From positions 1 through 64,000 of the forward strand of contig NZ_BNAH01000017.1 of the NCBI RefSeq assembly GCF_014653195.1: a DNA stretch of 64,000 nt, in the 5' to 3' direction. The notes under the pieces are model-generated. The model was not told the origin of the DNA. It saw only the letters and a program-made list of their open reading frames with translations, and did no database searches. The DNA is from Thalassotalea profundi. Lineage in GTDB: Bacteria > Pseudomonadota > Gammaproteobacteria > Enterobacterales > Alteromonadaceae. Of the stretch, positions 37,475 to 47,137 are shown piece by piece (position 1 is the first letter of the stretch; each line of letters begins with the position of its first letter). Made by a program: the position numbers and the translations under genes.

Positions 37475-38527
37475 ATGAAAAGAATAAAAGGCCCTGCCAT
37501 TTTTTTAGCACAATTTGCCGATGATTTAGCGCCATTTAATACACTTGAAGAAATATGTAACTGGGCATCAAGTTTAGGTTTTAAAGCAATACAATTACCT
37601 ACTTGGGATGCACGTTTTTTTGATTTAAAAAAAGCGGCAAACAGTATCGAATATTGCCAAGAAATATTAAATACAGTGCGCAGTGCTGGTGTAGAAATTA
37701 GTGAACTTTCAACACATCTACAAGGGCAATTAATTGCAGTCAATCCTGCATATAATGAAATGTTCGACAACTTTGCTCCCGAGCATGTAAAAAATAACGC
37801 TAATGCAAGAACTGACTGGGCAATTGAACAACTAAAATTTGCGGCGCAGGCGAGTAAAAACTTAAATTTAACTACTCATGTCACTTTTTCAGGGGCGTTG
37901 TTATGGCATACTTTTTATCCTTGGCCACAACGCCCCGCTGGATTAGTTGAACAAGGCTTTGCAGAACTTGCTAAGCGCTGGCTACCTATTCTTGATGAAT
38001 TTGATCGTGTAGGTGTTGATGTGTGTTATGAACTACACCCTGGCGAAGACTTACACGACGGCGTTACATTTGAACGTTTTCTTAAAGCGACCAATAATCA
38101 TCCTCGCGTTAACATTTTATATGATCCTAGTCATTTTGTATTACAACAACTCGATTATCTTGCTTTCATTGATATTTACCATGAGCGGATAAAAGCTTTT
38201 CATGTGAAAGATGCAGAATTTAATCCTAATGGCCGTTCTGGCATATATGGTGGTTACCAAGATTGGATAGATCGCCCCGGTCGTTTTAGATCACTCGGTG
38301 ATGGGCAAATTGACTTTGTCAGTATTTTTTCAAAACTCACTCAATATAAATATGAAGGTTGGGCAGTACTGGAGTGGGAGTGCTGTATAAAACACCCCCT
38401 TAATGGTGCAAGAGAAGGAGCCGTATTTATAGAGCAGCATTTAATCAATCCAACAGATAAAGCCTTCGACGATTTTGCAGGTACCGAACAAGATAATGAG
38501 CTTAATAATAAAATTTTAGGGTTGTAA
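37475..38527 (+). CDS. Sugar phosphate isomerase/epimerase family protein (cytoplasmic)
   Basis: 350 aa from the ATG at 37475 with GGA upstream; earlier in-frame ATGs (37409, 37457) overlap or abut the previous gene and lack a Shine-Dalgarno site. AP-endonuclease-2-like TIM barrel: GFKAIQLPTWDARFFDL, DVCYELHPGEDLHDG, NILYDPSHFVLQ, KAFHVKDAEF and AVLEWECC provide the Glu, Asp, His and Glu metal ligands. It may isomerise or epimerise a keto sugar. No signal peptide. Second gene of the cluster. Confidence 0.83.
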   Translation: MKRIKGPAIFLAQFADDLAPFNTLEEICNWASSLGFKAIQLPTWDARFFDLKKAANSIEYCQEILNTVRSAGVEISELSTHLQGQLIAVNPAYNEMFDNFAPEHVKNNANARTDWAIEQLKFAAQASKNLNLTTHVTFSGALLWHTFYPWPQRPAGLVEQGFAELAKRWLPILDEFDRVGVDVCYELHPGEDLHDGVTFERFLKATNNHPRVNILYDPSHFVLQQLDYLAFIDIYHERIKAFHVKDAEFNPNGRSGIYGGYQDWIDRPGRFRSLGDGQIDFVSIFSKLTQYKYEGWAVLEWECCIKHPLNGAREGAVFIEQHLINPTDKAFDDFAGTEQDNELNNKILGL

Positions 38528-38582
38528 ATATTTAAGCGAAATAAAACAGCTAACTAGTTTAAGAGCTAATGAGGAAATAACA

Positions 38583-39806
38583 ATGATAACAAATGCCAAT
38601 AGCGCTAGAATATTTACCCTGTGTTGCATTTCACTGATTGTAACATCTATGACCTTTGCGATACGCGCAGGTATTTTAGGGCAACTCAGTGGCGATTACT
38701 CGCTCACCGACACGCAATTGGGCTGGGTTAATTCCATGGCCTTTTTAGGCTTTCCCTTGGCAACCATGATTGGCGGGGTTTTGTACAATGCTATAGGTGC
38801 ACGAAATTTAATATCGTTAGCTTTTATCTGTCACTTATTAGGCTTGGTACTGACCATTACTGCTGATGGTTTCTGGGGATTATTAATATCCACCTTTTTA
38901 ATCGGCTTTGCCAATGGCTCAGTTGAAGCGGGCTGTAATCCATTAATAGCGCAAATGTATCCTAATGATAAAGTAACAATGCTAAATCGTTTCCATGTTT
39001 GGTTTCCTGGGGGAATTGTTATTGGTGCCCTACTTTCAAACGCGATGACTTCAATGGGGATTATTTGGCAAATTCAAGTTGCGAGTATCATAATACCAAC
39101 ACTAATATATGGCTTATTATTACTGCGTTCTGACTTCCCTACGTTTGATAAAGAAATCAACTCAACCCGCAGTAATCTTAAAAGTTTGTTTTCACCTTTA
39201 TACTTATTTCTAGTGTGTTGCATGACCTTAACTGCCACAACAGAATTAGGCACACAACAATGGATTGAACGTATTCTAGGCTCTACTGGCGCTTCACCTA
39301 TGTTGATATTAGCGATGATCACTGGATTAATGGCCGTAGGTAGATTTTATGCAGGCCCTGTAATACATAGATTAAACCCTGTTGGCGTATTAGTATCATC
39401 GGCAATTTTAGCGACTATTGGTATTTACTTAATGAGTCAAGCTCAAGGTAATATGATTTACCTAGCTGCAATTATATTTGCATTAGGTTGTACCTATTTT
39501 TGGCCAACAATGATTGGTTGTGTCGCAGAATATACTCCCAAAACAGGAGCCTTAGGAATGTCATTAATTGGTGGTGCTGGTATGTTTGCCGTCAGTCTAT
39601 GGAACCCTGTTATTGGTACTTGGTTAGATAATGCTAAGAGCCAATTTCAACATCAGAGCCTGTCAGCAGAAGAAATAGATGTATTAGCAGGACAAGCACT
39701 ATTATCTAATTTATTGCTATTTCCATTGATATTAATTGTTGCTTTTGTTGGTTTATATCTATTTATCAATACACAAGCAAACCAAAAAATAACTAAAGAA
39801 GCATAA
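38583..39806 (+). CDS. MFS sugar transporter
   Basis: 407 aa with twelve predicted membrane segments. MFS features: GWVNSMAFLGFPLATMIGG in the first half, GFANGSVEAGCNPLIAQMYP, and FPGGIVIGALLSN. The FucP/sugar-proton symporter subgroup is the nearest by general look, but I cannot name the substrate. It lies between the cytoplasmic enzymes and the periplasmic oxidase genes, so it probably brings the oxidised sugar or its product into the cell. Confidence 0.83.
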   Translation: MITNANSARIFTLCCISLIVTSMTFAIRAGILGQLSGDYSLTDTQLGWVNSMAFLGFPLATMIGGVLYNAIGARNLISLAFICHLLGLVLTITADGFWGLLISTFLIGFANGSVEAGCNPLIAQMYPNDKVTMLNRFHVWFPGGIVIGALLSNAMTSMGIIWQIQVASIIIPTLIYGLLLLRSDFPTFDKEINSTRSNLKSLFSPLYLFLVCCMTLTATTELGTQQWIERILGSTGASPMLILAMITGLMAVGRFYAGPVIHRLNPVGVLVSSAILATIGIYLMSQAQGNMIYLAAIIFALGCTYFWPTMIGCVAEYTPKTGALGMSLIGGAGMFAVSLWNPVIGTWLDNAKSQFQHQSLSAEEIDVLAGQALLSNLLLFPLILIVAFVGLYLFINTQANQKITKEA

Positions 39807-39869
39807 GTCGTAGCATTAAAACTAAACACGAAATTAAGTCATAAATACACGAACGGTCTTGGGGGGGAA

Positions 39870-40493
39870 ATGACAGATTTTTCAAAAAATACAAGCATAA
39901 ATGAAAATACTCGTAGAAGTTTTCTTAAGCAATTAACTGGCGCTATTGGAGCAACAACAGCTTATTCATTACTCTCTGGTAATAACTTAGCAATAGCATT
40001 AGCTTATAACGACAACAAAGAGTTATTAGATAGAATACCGTTACTTTTTAGTAAAACGCAACTAATAACTTTAGCGAGTATTTGCCAAACAATCATCCCT
40101 AAAACAGACACTTTGGGAGGTGCCGATGTTGATTGTCATGGCTTTATCGATCATCAACTTTTCCACTGTCATACAGAGGAAGAACAACAAAATAGTTTAG
40201 CTATTGTTAATAAGATAGAAACAATTAGCCTGCAATATTTTGGACATTCCTTTCATAAACTTGAATGCGAAATACAAACCAAAGTGCTTAATTACTTAGA
40301 AATGACTAAACACTTTTCTTCGATTGATAGTAATCACTTTAAATCGCTTAAAGCCTTAATTGTATTTGGATATTTCACATCAGAGATAGGTGCAACCAAA
40401 GCATTGAACTATCAGGCCGTTCCTGGTGGGTATAAAGGTTCAATCCCTTATAACGAAAACGCTAAGAGCTGGGGCTCTTTGTCATATTATTAA
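39870..40493 (+). CDS. Tat-exported small subunit of GMC dehydrogenase (gluconate 2-DH subunit 3 family)
   Basis: 207 aa. A twin-arginine signal TRRSFLKQLTGAIGATTAY sends the folded complex to the periplasm. The mature domain matches the gluconate 2-dehydrogenase subunit 3 / LacB family: LITLASICQTIIPKTDT, GGADVDCHGFIDHQL, and a C-terminal YQAVPGGYKGSIPYNENAKS. A run of seven G ends two bases before the ATG and gives an unusual Shine-Dalgarno. The flavoprotein gene follows 25 bases later, and since that protein has no signal of its own it is expected to be carried along by this subunit. Confidence 0.85.
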   Translation: MTDFSKNTSINENTRRSFLKQLTGAIGATTAYSLLSGNNLAIALAYNDNKELLDRIPLLFSKTQLITLASICQTIIPKTDTLGGADVDCHGFIDHQLFHCHTEEEQQNSLAIVNKIETISLQYFGHSFHKLECEIQTKVLNYLEMTKHFSSIDSNHFKSLKALIVFGYFTSEIGATKALNYQAVPGGYKGSIPYNENAKSWGSLSYY

Positions 40494-40518
40494 TGACAAC
40501 AAAAAATAAGTGCAAAAT

Positions 40519-42252
40519 ATGAATGAAAAACTCTATATAAATCAGACAAAGGACGTATTTGATGCCATTGTTGTAGGATCAGGTATTTCTGGTGGTTGGG
40601 CAGCAAAAGAATTATGTGAAAAAGGCTTAAAAACTCTAATGATAGAGCGTGGTCGCGTAGTTGAACACCGAAAAGACTATATTGGTGAAAGCAAAGGCCC
40701 GTGGGAGTTTCCTAACCGCACAAAAGTTGATAACTTGCTGGTTGAACAACAATATAAAATTCAAAAGCAATGTTACGCTTTTAATGATGCCACCAAGCAT
40801 TTCTTTGGTAATGATAGTGAACTTCCCTATTCAACAGAGGAAGGAACTAACTTTTCTTGGATAAGGGCTAATCAGTTGGGGGGAAAATCACTACTATGGC
40901 ATCGCCAATCTTATCGTTACAGCGACTTTGATTTTAACGCAAATAAAGCTGACGGCCATGGAAATGATTGGCCAATCCGCTATAAAGATTTAAGCCAATG
41001 GTATAGCCATGTTGAAAAACATATCGGAGTTAGTGGTGCAAAAGAAAATTTACCTCAATTACCCGATGGTGATTTTCTCCCTCCATTTGAGTTTACTGCC
41101 CCAGAACAGGCATTTAAACAATCTTTAGAGGCCAATTTCCCTGATAGAAAGCTAATTATTGGTCGAGCGGCTCATTTAACCAAACCCTCTGAATTTCACA
41201 TTAGTCAAGGTCGCGGACAATGTATGGCGAGAAATGAATGCCAAAAAGGATGTTCTTTTGGTGCCTATTTCTCAACACAAAGCTCAACATTACCGGCAGC
41301 AGTTAAAACTAATAACCTTCATATTGCACCAAACAGTGTAGTACATAGCTTAATTTACGACGAGGTAACTAATAAGGTAAAAGGGGTAAGAGTCATTGAT
41401 AATGATGATTTATCAACTCGAGAATATTTTGCCAAAGTGATCTTTTTATGTGCTTCTACTTTAGGCTCAACACAAATAATGCTCAATTCTAAATCATCAA
41501 AATTTCCAAATGGCATAGCTAATAGCTCAGGAGTTTTGGGGCATTATTTAATGGACCACAACTATAATGCAGGTGCAAGTGCAGAAATAGAAGGATTTGA
41601 AGATGAGTATTACTCAGGCAGATCGCCCACAGGCATTTATATACCTAATTTTTATTACGAACCCAGTAAATATAATAAGAAGTTTGTTCGTGGTTATGCC
41701 CTAGCAGGAGGTACAGGAAGAACAGATTGGCGCGGTAAAGCTTGGAATAAAGGCATTGGAAAAGACTTCAAAAAGCACCTAACACAAGCAGGAAAGTGGC
41801 ATATAAGCCTGGGTGCTCAAGGTGAAATGTTACCACGGTATGAAAATATGATTTCACTACATCAAACTAAAACCGACAAATGGGGGATCCCTCAATTACA
41901 TATCAACTGCCAGTGGTCTGATAATGAAAAGTTAATGATGGAAGATGCTGCAGTACAAGCTGAAAACATACTTATTAAAGCAGGTTATAGCAATGTAACG
42001 CGCTACACCAGTTACCATGTTAACGCGCCAGGACTAGCGATTCATGAAGTTGGCACAGCTAGAATGGGTAAGGATCCTGCGGATTCTATACTTAATGGCT
42101 ATAACCAAACTCACGATATTCCCAATTTATTTGTGACTGATGGGGCAAGCTTTTGTTCTAGTGCAGTTGCCAATCCATCCTTAACATTTATGGCATTAAC
42201 TGCTCGCGCTGTTAATTATTGTGTAAATGAAATGAATAACCACAGAATTTAG
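40519..42252 (+). CDS. GMC-family FAD dehydrogenase large subunit
   Basis: 577 aa from the ATG at 40519 (a GTG at 40510 is an alternative). FAD motif DAIVVGSGISGGWAAKELCE, the Glu-Arg after it (MIERGR), and the C-terminal GMC signature with catalytic His and Asn: HEVGTARMG...NLFVTDGASFC and SAVANPSLTFMAL. The CMARNECQKGC cluster of three Cys (near residue 235) is like the [3Fe-4S]-binding site of bacterial FAD glucose dehydrogenase and gluconate dehydrogenase. Related enzymes (LacA, glucoside 3-dehydrogenase) oxidise C3 of sugars in the periplasm. No cytochrome c subunit is nearby. Confidence 0.88.
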   Translation: MNEKLYINQTKDVFDAIVVGSGISGGWAAKELCEKGLKTLMIERGRVVEHRKDYIGESKGPWEFPNRTKVDNLLVEQQYKIQKQCYAFNDATKHFFGNDSELPYSTEEGTNFSWIRANQLGGKSLLWHRQSYRYSDFDFNANKADGHGNDWPIRYKDLSQWYSHVEKHIGVSGAKENLPQLPDGDFLPPFEFTAPEQAFKQSLEANFPDRKLIIGRAAHLTKPSEFHISQGRGQCMARNECQKGCSFGAYFSTQSSTLPAAVKTNNLHIAPNSVVHSLIYDEVTNKVKGVRVIDNDDLSTREYFAKVIFLCASTLGSTQIMLNSKSSKFPNGIANSSGVLGHYLMDHNYNAGASAEIEGFEDEYYSGRSPTGIYIPNFYYEPSKYNKKFVRGYALAGGTGRTDWRGKAWNKGIGKDFKKHLTQAGKWHISLGAQGEMLPRYENMISLHQTKTDKWGIPQLHINCQWSDNEKLMMEDAAVQAENILIKAGYSNVTRYTSYHVNAPGLAIHEVGTARMGKDPADSILNGYNQTHDIPNLFVTDGASFCSSAVANPSLTFMALTARAVNYCVNEMNNHRI

Positions 42253-42266
42253 TAAAGGAGCATTCA

Positions 42267-43121
42267 ATGAAAAAAATAACATCACTATTATCATTACTAG
42301 TAATAACACTATTTTGTAAATCTGCCGTCGCAAATGCGCAACAAGTTCCCCCATTAAGTGTGCAATTATGGTCGGTTAAAGATGAAATTAAATCAGATAT
42401 TAAAGGCACCATAAAAACACTTGCTGACATGGGGTTTTCCGGCGTTGAATTTGCCAATGAATTTGGCGAATTTACCGGTAAGCCTGAACAACTGAAATCT
42501 TATTTAGATAGCATTGGAATAAAAGCAAGCGGCGCACATGTGTCATTTGAATCATTAAATGAAGTAAATTTTGATAAAACCATAAAACTCTATAAAGCAT
42601 TAGGGGTGGATAGTTTAGTTATTGGTTGGGATACTAGAGCGTGGCATCCTCAAGGCATATTTGAAATAGTGAGACTATTAAATCAATTATCAAAAAAATT
42701 AGCGCCATTAAATATGCAAATTGGTTTTCATAACCATGATCATGAGTTTGATACATTCAATAATTCAACTTATTGGGATTACCTTGCTAAGCACACAAGT
42801 TATGACGTTATTTTACAGATGGATGTTGGTTGGGTAACTTATGCCGGTAAAGACCCCATAGAATATGTGAAAAAGTATAGTGGTAGAACCCTAAGCACTC
42901 ACTATAAAGTACAACTACCTGAAGGCACAAAAGGCAAACTTCCTATTATAGGTAAAGATACTATCGATTGGTTAAATTTACTCAAAGCAAATATGTCTCA
43001 TGGCGCAACAAAATGGATCATTGTTGAACAAGAAGATTACCCTAATGGGCTCACACCATTACAGGCGGTGGCTGAATCTAAAAAAGGGTTAGACAAGTAT
43101 ATTAAACAATTGACCCAATAA
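42267..43121 (+). CDS. Exported sugar isomerase/epimerase-like TIM-barrel protein
   Basis: 284 aa with AAAGGAGCATT before the ATG. A signal peptide ends near VANAQ (residue 24), so the protein is periplasmic, which is unusual for an isomerase family. The barrel has PLSVQLWSVKDEI, GFSGVEFANEFGEF, NMQIGFHNHDHEFD, ILQMDVGWVTYAGK and WIIVEQEDYP, which keep the metal Glu, His and Asp positions. It ends the cluster. Family relatives act on 3-keto glycosides by isomerisation or bond cleavage; a similar role on the GMC product is inferred. Confidence 0.85.
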   Translation: MKKITSLLSLLVITLFCKSAVANAQQVPPLSVQLWSVKDEIKSDIKGTIKTLADMGFSGVEFANEFGEFTGKPEQLKSYLDSIGIKASGAHVSFESLNEVNFDKTIKLYKALGVDSLVIGWDTRAWHPQGIFEIVRLLNQLSKKLAPLNMQIGFHNHDHEFDTFNNSTYWDYLAKHTSYDVILQMDVGWVTYAGKDPIEYVKKYSGRTLSTHYKVQLPEGTKGKLPIIGKDTIDWLNLLKANMSHGATKWIIVEQEDYPNGLTPLQAVAESKKGLDKYIKQLTQ

Positions 43122-43258
43122 AAGAGTATTAAACACCTTTAAAAATAACTGGGCATCAATACTTCAACAAGAAAAACGTTACATAAACTGAATATAAAAC
43201 ATAAAAAAAATGATATTTCAAAATAAAATGCAACTACCAAGGTAGTATCTTGTAGTGA

Positions 43259-43304
43259 GCTTCTGTTAATATAACGCATATAATCTGCGTTGTTTAACAG
43301 AAGC
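43259..43304. repeat. Near-perfect 20-bp inverted repeat before the GFA gene
   Basis: Arms 43259-43278 and 43286-43304 pair along GCTTCTGTTAA and AACGCA with one small bulge, loop TATAATC. It lies 10 bases upstream of the next ATG, where a Shine-Dalgarno should be, and none is visible. It could be a regulatory hairpin, a terminator of the previous operon, or a short mobile-element relic. Confidence 0.5.
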
Positions 43305-43314
43305 GAGCGATCTA

Positions 43315-43761
43315 ATGCCTGACGATAAACTTTCTCATGAAAATTTGTATTATGGCAAATGCCTGTGTGGTGCAGTGCAAGTCACGATAAAAGGCAAAAT
43401 AAGTGACATCATTCATTGCCATTGCTCACTCTGTAGAAAAAATAGTGGTAGTGCTTATGCTACTAATGGTTTCATAAATACCAGCGACTTCAATATTACA
43501 TCTGGGAAACGAAGCTTAACGGTTTTTTCATTTAAACCAGGCCGTAATCGGCACTTTTGTAAATGCTGTGGTTCCCCCATTTATAGCTCGAACGAACAAG
43601 ATCCAAGCCGATTAAGAATACGTTTAGGCCTCCTTGACACTGATATAACAGAAAGGCCTATGTCTCATAATTTTGTTTCATCAAAAGCAAACTGGGAAGA
43701 TCTAGATGCTGACTTACCTAGATATGATGCGTTTGAACCTAGCCGAAAAAAGCTAAAGTAA
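43315..43761 (+). CDS. GFA-family zinc protein
   Basis: 148 aa. The family Cys pattern is complete: GKCLCGAVQ, HCHCSLCRKNSGSA, and HFCKCCGSPIY, matching the glutathione-dependent formaldehyde-activating (GFA) fold with two zinc sites. Most members have no proven enzyme activity. The start is the ATG at 43315, right after a hairpin; no Shine-Dalgarno is visible. The next gene follows 32 bases later. Confidence 0.82.
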   Translation: MPDDKLSHENLYYGKCLCGAVQVTIKGKISDIIHCHCSLCRKNSGSAYATNGFINTSDFNITSGKRSLTVFSFKPGRNRHFCKCCGSPIYSSNEQDPSRLRIRLGLLDTDITERPMSHNFVSSKANWEDLDADLPRYDAFEPSRKKLK

Positions 43762-43793
43762 AACTAAGACATAGCCAAAAGAAATTAAATAGA

Positions 43794-44300
43794 ATGCCAG
43801 ACTTTATCCTTTCACAAATACTTGTCACCGTAACACTTATTATTGAGTGTTGTGCAATGCAGCTTAAAAATAAAAATTATATTCTAGCGGCTCTTTCTGT
43901 TAGTTGCTTTTTCAATGGTTTGCATTACCTATTGCTAGAACAACCCACAGCAGGCTATATCTTCCTATTTTCAAGTATTCGATTTTTAATCTCAATTAAA
44001 TGGAAGTTTCAATGGATTTCAATAGTAGCGTTATGTGTTAGTTTAATAATTACCATCTCTACTTATACCGGTCTATTGAGTATGGTTGGCTTTGTTGCCA
44101 CTGTATTTATCACCGTAGGATCATTTAGCAATAATGATAAATTTTTACGATTAATGATGATTCTAGGTGGTTCATTATGGTTGCTACATAACTTTTTATT
44201 ATGGACCCCTGTTGGCATTCTTGTAGAAGTTATTTTCGTTAGTAGCAGTTTTATTGGATATTACCGTTACTATATAATCAAGCAATCGGTTAAAACATAA
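43794..44300 (+). CDS. YgjV-like inner membrane protein
   Basis: 168 aa with five to six short hydrophobic segments covering nearly the full length. The phrases CCAMQLKNKNYILAALSVSC, FFNGLHYLLLEQPTAGYIF and LGGSLWLLHNFLLWTPVGIL match the YgjV family (unknown role). It may be co-transcribed with the GFA gene. No further function can be stated. Confidence 0.72.
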   Translation: MPDFILSQILVTVTLIIECCAMQLKNKNYILAALSVSCFFNGLHYLLLEQPTAGYIFLFSSIRFLISIKWKFQWISIVALCVSLIITISTYTGLLSMVGFVATVFITVGSFSNNDKFLRLMMILGGSLWLLHNFLLWTPVGILVEVIFVSSSFIGYYRYYIIKQSVKT

Positions 44301-44322
44301 CATTTATGAGGGTTAGATTAAT

Positions 44323-45261
44323 TTAGAGTAATCTAGACGTCTTAATTATTTTAGGATCTCTAAGTGTCATACCAAGCTCAAGAAAATACTCTTCTATATT
44401 TTCAGGATATTCATGCTGCCCTGCCTCATTAATATAATGTCGCAGTGTTTTATTATTACCGGTATCTAAAGTGACAATCATCGCTGTAATATTTTCTGAT
44501 GAAATATCCCCTAACGATGCAGCTTTTTCTTGATAATGTTGTTGCCAACTAAAGGTTAAATCTTCTTGAGAAATTTTTAAATTAACAACTTCATCAATAT
44601 CAGAAACCAAATAACTATAGCTTGCTGTAGCTGTTTTATGTTGTGGATCATTATGATTTTCACCGACAAAAGTAAAAGTAATTTTAGCTGGTTCTACAAG
44701 CAACTCTTCCAGCCACTGCTCTTTAATAATAGTGGCATTAATTTCACTTAAATAATGGTTAACCGCCTCTTCGACATAGGGAAGCTCTGATTTTTTCTCA
44801 TTAATGAGTAGTTCAAAATCAAAGGTTTTAAAGTTGCCAAAAGTAACGCCTTTTGAGGCTAAATCAACTTTAATACCATTACTATGTTGACGCTCCCAAT
44901 TAGCTAATTTACGTACTAAAACTGTAGATACTTCTAAATGTTTTTCCTCATTTAACGATAATTCAGTTGCATCAATATGATAAGCGGCACTTGATAACCT
45001 GAGTTGTTTATATTCTTGCGGGAAAAATGAGATATGGTTCCAACCCGATATATCATTAAATGACACATCGTAACTACTTTCTTTCATTAATGATGAAAAC
45101 ACCTGTGGTATGAAGGATTCTTGCGCTTTTGACACACTCACATTTTCACTTTCAGGGGTTTGAATAAACTGGCACGAACTGATTAAATTTAATCCACAAG
45201 CTAAGCATAAATATTGGAGAACATTTTTACTTTTACTTTTCACTTCGCTTTTAGTTATCAT
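44323..45261 (-). CDS. Uncharacterised lipoprotein
   Basis: 312 aa from the ATG at 45261. The N-terminus is basic (KSEVKSKSKNV), then hydrophobic, ending in the lipobox LISSC, so it is a predicted lipoprotein. The mature part is acidic and of mixed strand and helix with no motif I recognise. It is convergent with the YgjV-like gene, with a gap of only 22 bases, and divergent from pgi. Confidence 0.65.
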   Translation of the reverse strand: MITKSEVKSKSKNVLQYLCLACGLNLISSCQFIQTPESENVSVSKAQESFIPQVFSSLMKESSYDVSFNDISGWNHISFFPQEYKQLRLSSAAYHIDATELSLNEEKHLEVSTVLVRKLANWERQHSNGIKVDLASKGVTFGNFKTFDFELLINEKKSELPYVEEAVNHYLSEINATIIKEQWLEELLVEPAKITFTFVGENHNDPQHKTATASYSYLVSDIDEVVNLKISQEDLTFSWQQHYQEKAASLGDISSENITAMIVTLDTGNNKTLRHYINEAGQHEYPENIEEYFLELGMTLRDPKIIKTSRLL

Positions 45262-45493
45262 CAAGGTTATCGACCTTTTTATTATTACATTTTATAACGT
45301 TAACTTATCTACCATACTAATTTTTAAGCAGAATAACCAATAGTTAATCGTATTTTTATGCAAATTTATTTTTTGCTTAAACTTATAGTTATTTACACAA
45401 AGGTGTGAATAACGAGTATAGTTGTTTTTATTATCCGCATCTTGAAAAATCATATTCGAGTTAGCAAACTAGTACAAGAATAAAGGGAAAACT

Positions 45494-47137
45494 ATGACAG
45501 CTAGAACTTCTCTTGCGAGTTGGCAAGCATTAGTAGAACACGCCAAAGACATGAAAAAGCAGCACATGAATGACTTATTTGCTGCAGACAAACAGCGTTT
45601 TAATAAATTCTCAATTAAGCTACCCGCTTTTTTGTTAGATTATTCTAAAAATCTGATCACAGAAGAAACGTTCAACAAGCTAATTACACTTGCCAAAGAT
45701 TGTGATCTTGAAGGCTGGCGCGAAAAAATGCTCAAAGGTGAGCATATCAATCGTACAGAAGACAGAGCCGTGCTTCACACCGCCTTAAGAAATCGTAGTT
45801 TAACGCCAATGATGCTCGAAGGTGAAAACATTACTGAGCAAGTTGAAAATGCATTAGCGAAAATGAAAAGTTTCAGTGAACAGGTTCGACAAGGTCAGTG
45901 GCTAGGTTATTCAGGTAAACGGATTACTGATATTGTAAGTATTGGGGTTGGTGGGTCAAACCTTGGTCCACAAATGGTTACCGAGGCATTAAAACAATAC
46001 AGCGATCACAGCTTAAACGTACATTACGTTTCAAACGTTGACGGAACACAAATTGCTGATGTGTTACGCCCATTAAAACCAGAAAATGTTATGTTCATTA
46101 TTTCAAGTAAAACCTTTACAACCACTGAAACAATGACGAATGCAAGAACCGCAGTAAAATGGCTAACCTCATCTTCTTTTGACGAGAAAGCCGTTGCCAA
46201 ACATTTTGTCGCAGTTAGCGCCAATAAAGAAAACGCGATGGCATTTGGTATTAATGAAGAAAACATTTTTGATATGTGGGACTGGGTTGGCGGACGTTTT
46301 TCACTTTGGTCAGCAATTGGTTTGCCAATCGCCTTAGATTTAGGCTTTGACAAATTCATGGAGTTACTCGACGGTGCTCATGAAATAGATAATCATTTTA
46401 CTAATACACCACTCGAACAAAATGCCCCTGTCATTCTTGCCTTGTTGAGTGTTTGGAACTGCACATTTTTAGGTGCACAATCGCAAGCAATTTTACCTTA
46501 TGATCAATCTTTACATATGCTTTCAGCTTATATGCAACAAGCTGAAATGGAAAGTAACGGTAAATCAGTATCATGGGATGGTATTGAAGTGGACTACCCT
46601 ACTGTTCCTACCATTTGGGGTGAAGTAGGCATTAATGGACAACATGCCTTTTATCAATATCTTCACCAAAGTAATAACGTAGTGCCAGCTGATTTTATTG
46701 GCTCAGTAGAAAGTGTAACGCCCGTAAAAGGACATCATCAAACTTTAATTGCTAACTACTTCGCGCAAACACAAGCATTAATGCAAGGCGTTAATGAAGA
46801 ACAAGTACGTGCCGATCTAAAAGCAAAAGGCCGACAACCAGACTACATTAACAACGTTGCTCCGCATAAAGTACATAAAGGTAATCGTCCAACCAATAGC
46901 ATACTAATGAAACGTATTTCACCTCGTTCGATAGGTAGCTTAATTGCGTTGTATGAACACAAAATATTTGTACAAGGCATTATTTTACAAATATGCTCAT
47001 TCGACCAATGGGGTGTAGAGCTTGGTAAAAGTTTAGCAAATAATATTGAACAAGAGCTTGAATCTACCGAGGTTAATGAAACGCTCGATAGCTCAACGGC
47101 AGGTTTAATCGAGTTTTATAAAAGTAACTTAAGTTAG
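45494..47137 (+). CDS. pgi: Glucose-6-phosphate isomerase
   Basis: 547 aa, the usual length. It interconverts glucose-6-phosphate and fructose-6-phosphate. Signatures: VSIGVGGSNLGPQMVTEAL, ISSKTFTTTETMTNA, DWVGGRFSLWSAIGLPIAL, ESNGKSVSWDG, and GHHQTLIANYFAQ with the catalytic His. Single gene with AAAGGGAAA before the ATG. Confidence 0.98.
   Translation: MTARTSLASWQALVEHAKDMKKQHMNDLFAADKQRFNKFSIKLPAFLLDYSKNLITEETFNKLITLAKDCDLEGWREKMLKGEHINRTEDRAVLHTALRNRSLTPMMLEGENITEQVENALAKMKSFSEQVRQGQWLGYSGKRITDIVSIGVGGSNLGPQMVTEALKQYSDHSLNVHYVSNVDGTQIADVLRPLKPENVMFIISSKTFTTTETMTNARTAVKWLTSSSFDEKAVAKHFVAVSANKENAMAFGINEENIFDMWDWVGGRFSLWSAIGLPIALDLGFDKFMELLDGAHEIDNHFTNTPLEQNAPVILALLSVWNCTFLGAQSQAILPYDQSLHMLSAYMQQAEMESNGKSVSWDGIEVDYPTVPTIWGEVGINGQHAFYQYLHQSNNVVPADFIGSVESVTPVKGHHQTLIANYFAQTQALMQGVNEEQVRADLKAKGRQPDYINNVAPHKVHKGNRPTNSILMKRISPRSIGSLIALYEHKIFVQGIILQICSFDQWGVELGKSLANNIEQELESTEVNETLDSSTAGLIEFYKSNLS

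Noticed and set aside
43259..43304. Integron attC site
   Set aside because: GTTTAAC fits one core box, but the order and sequence of the partner box (GTTRRRY) are wrong on both strands, and no integrase or cassette array is present.
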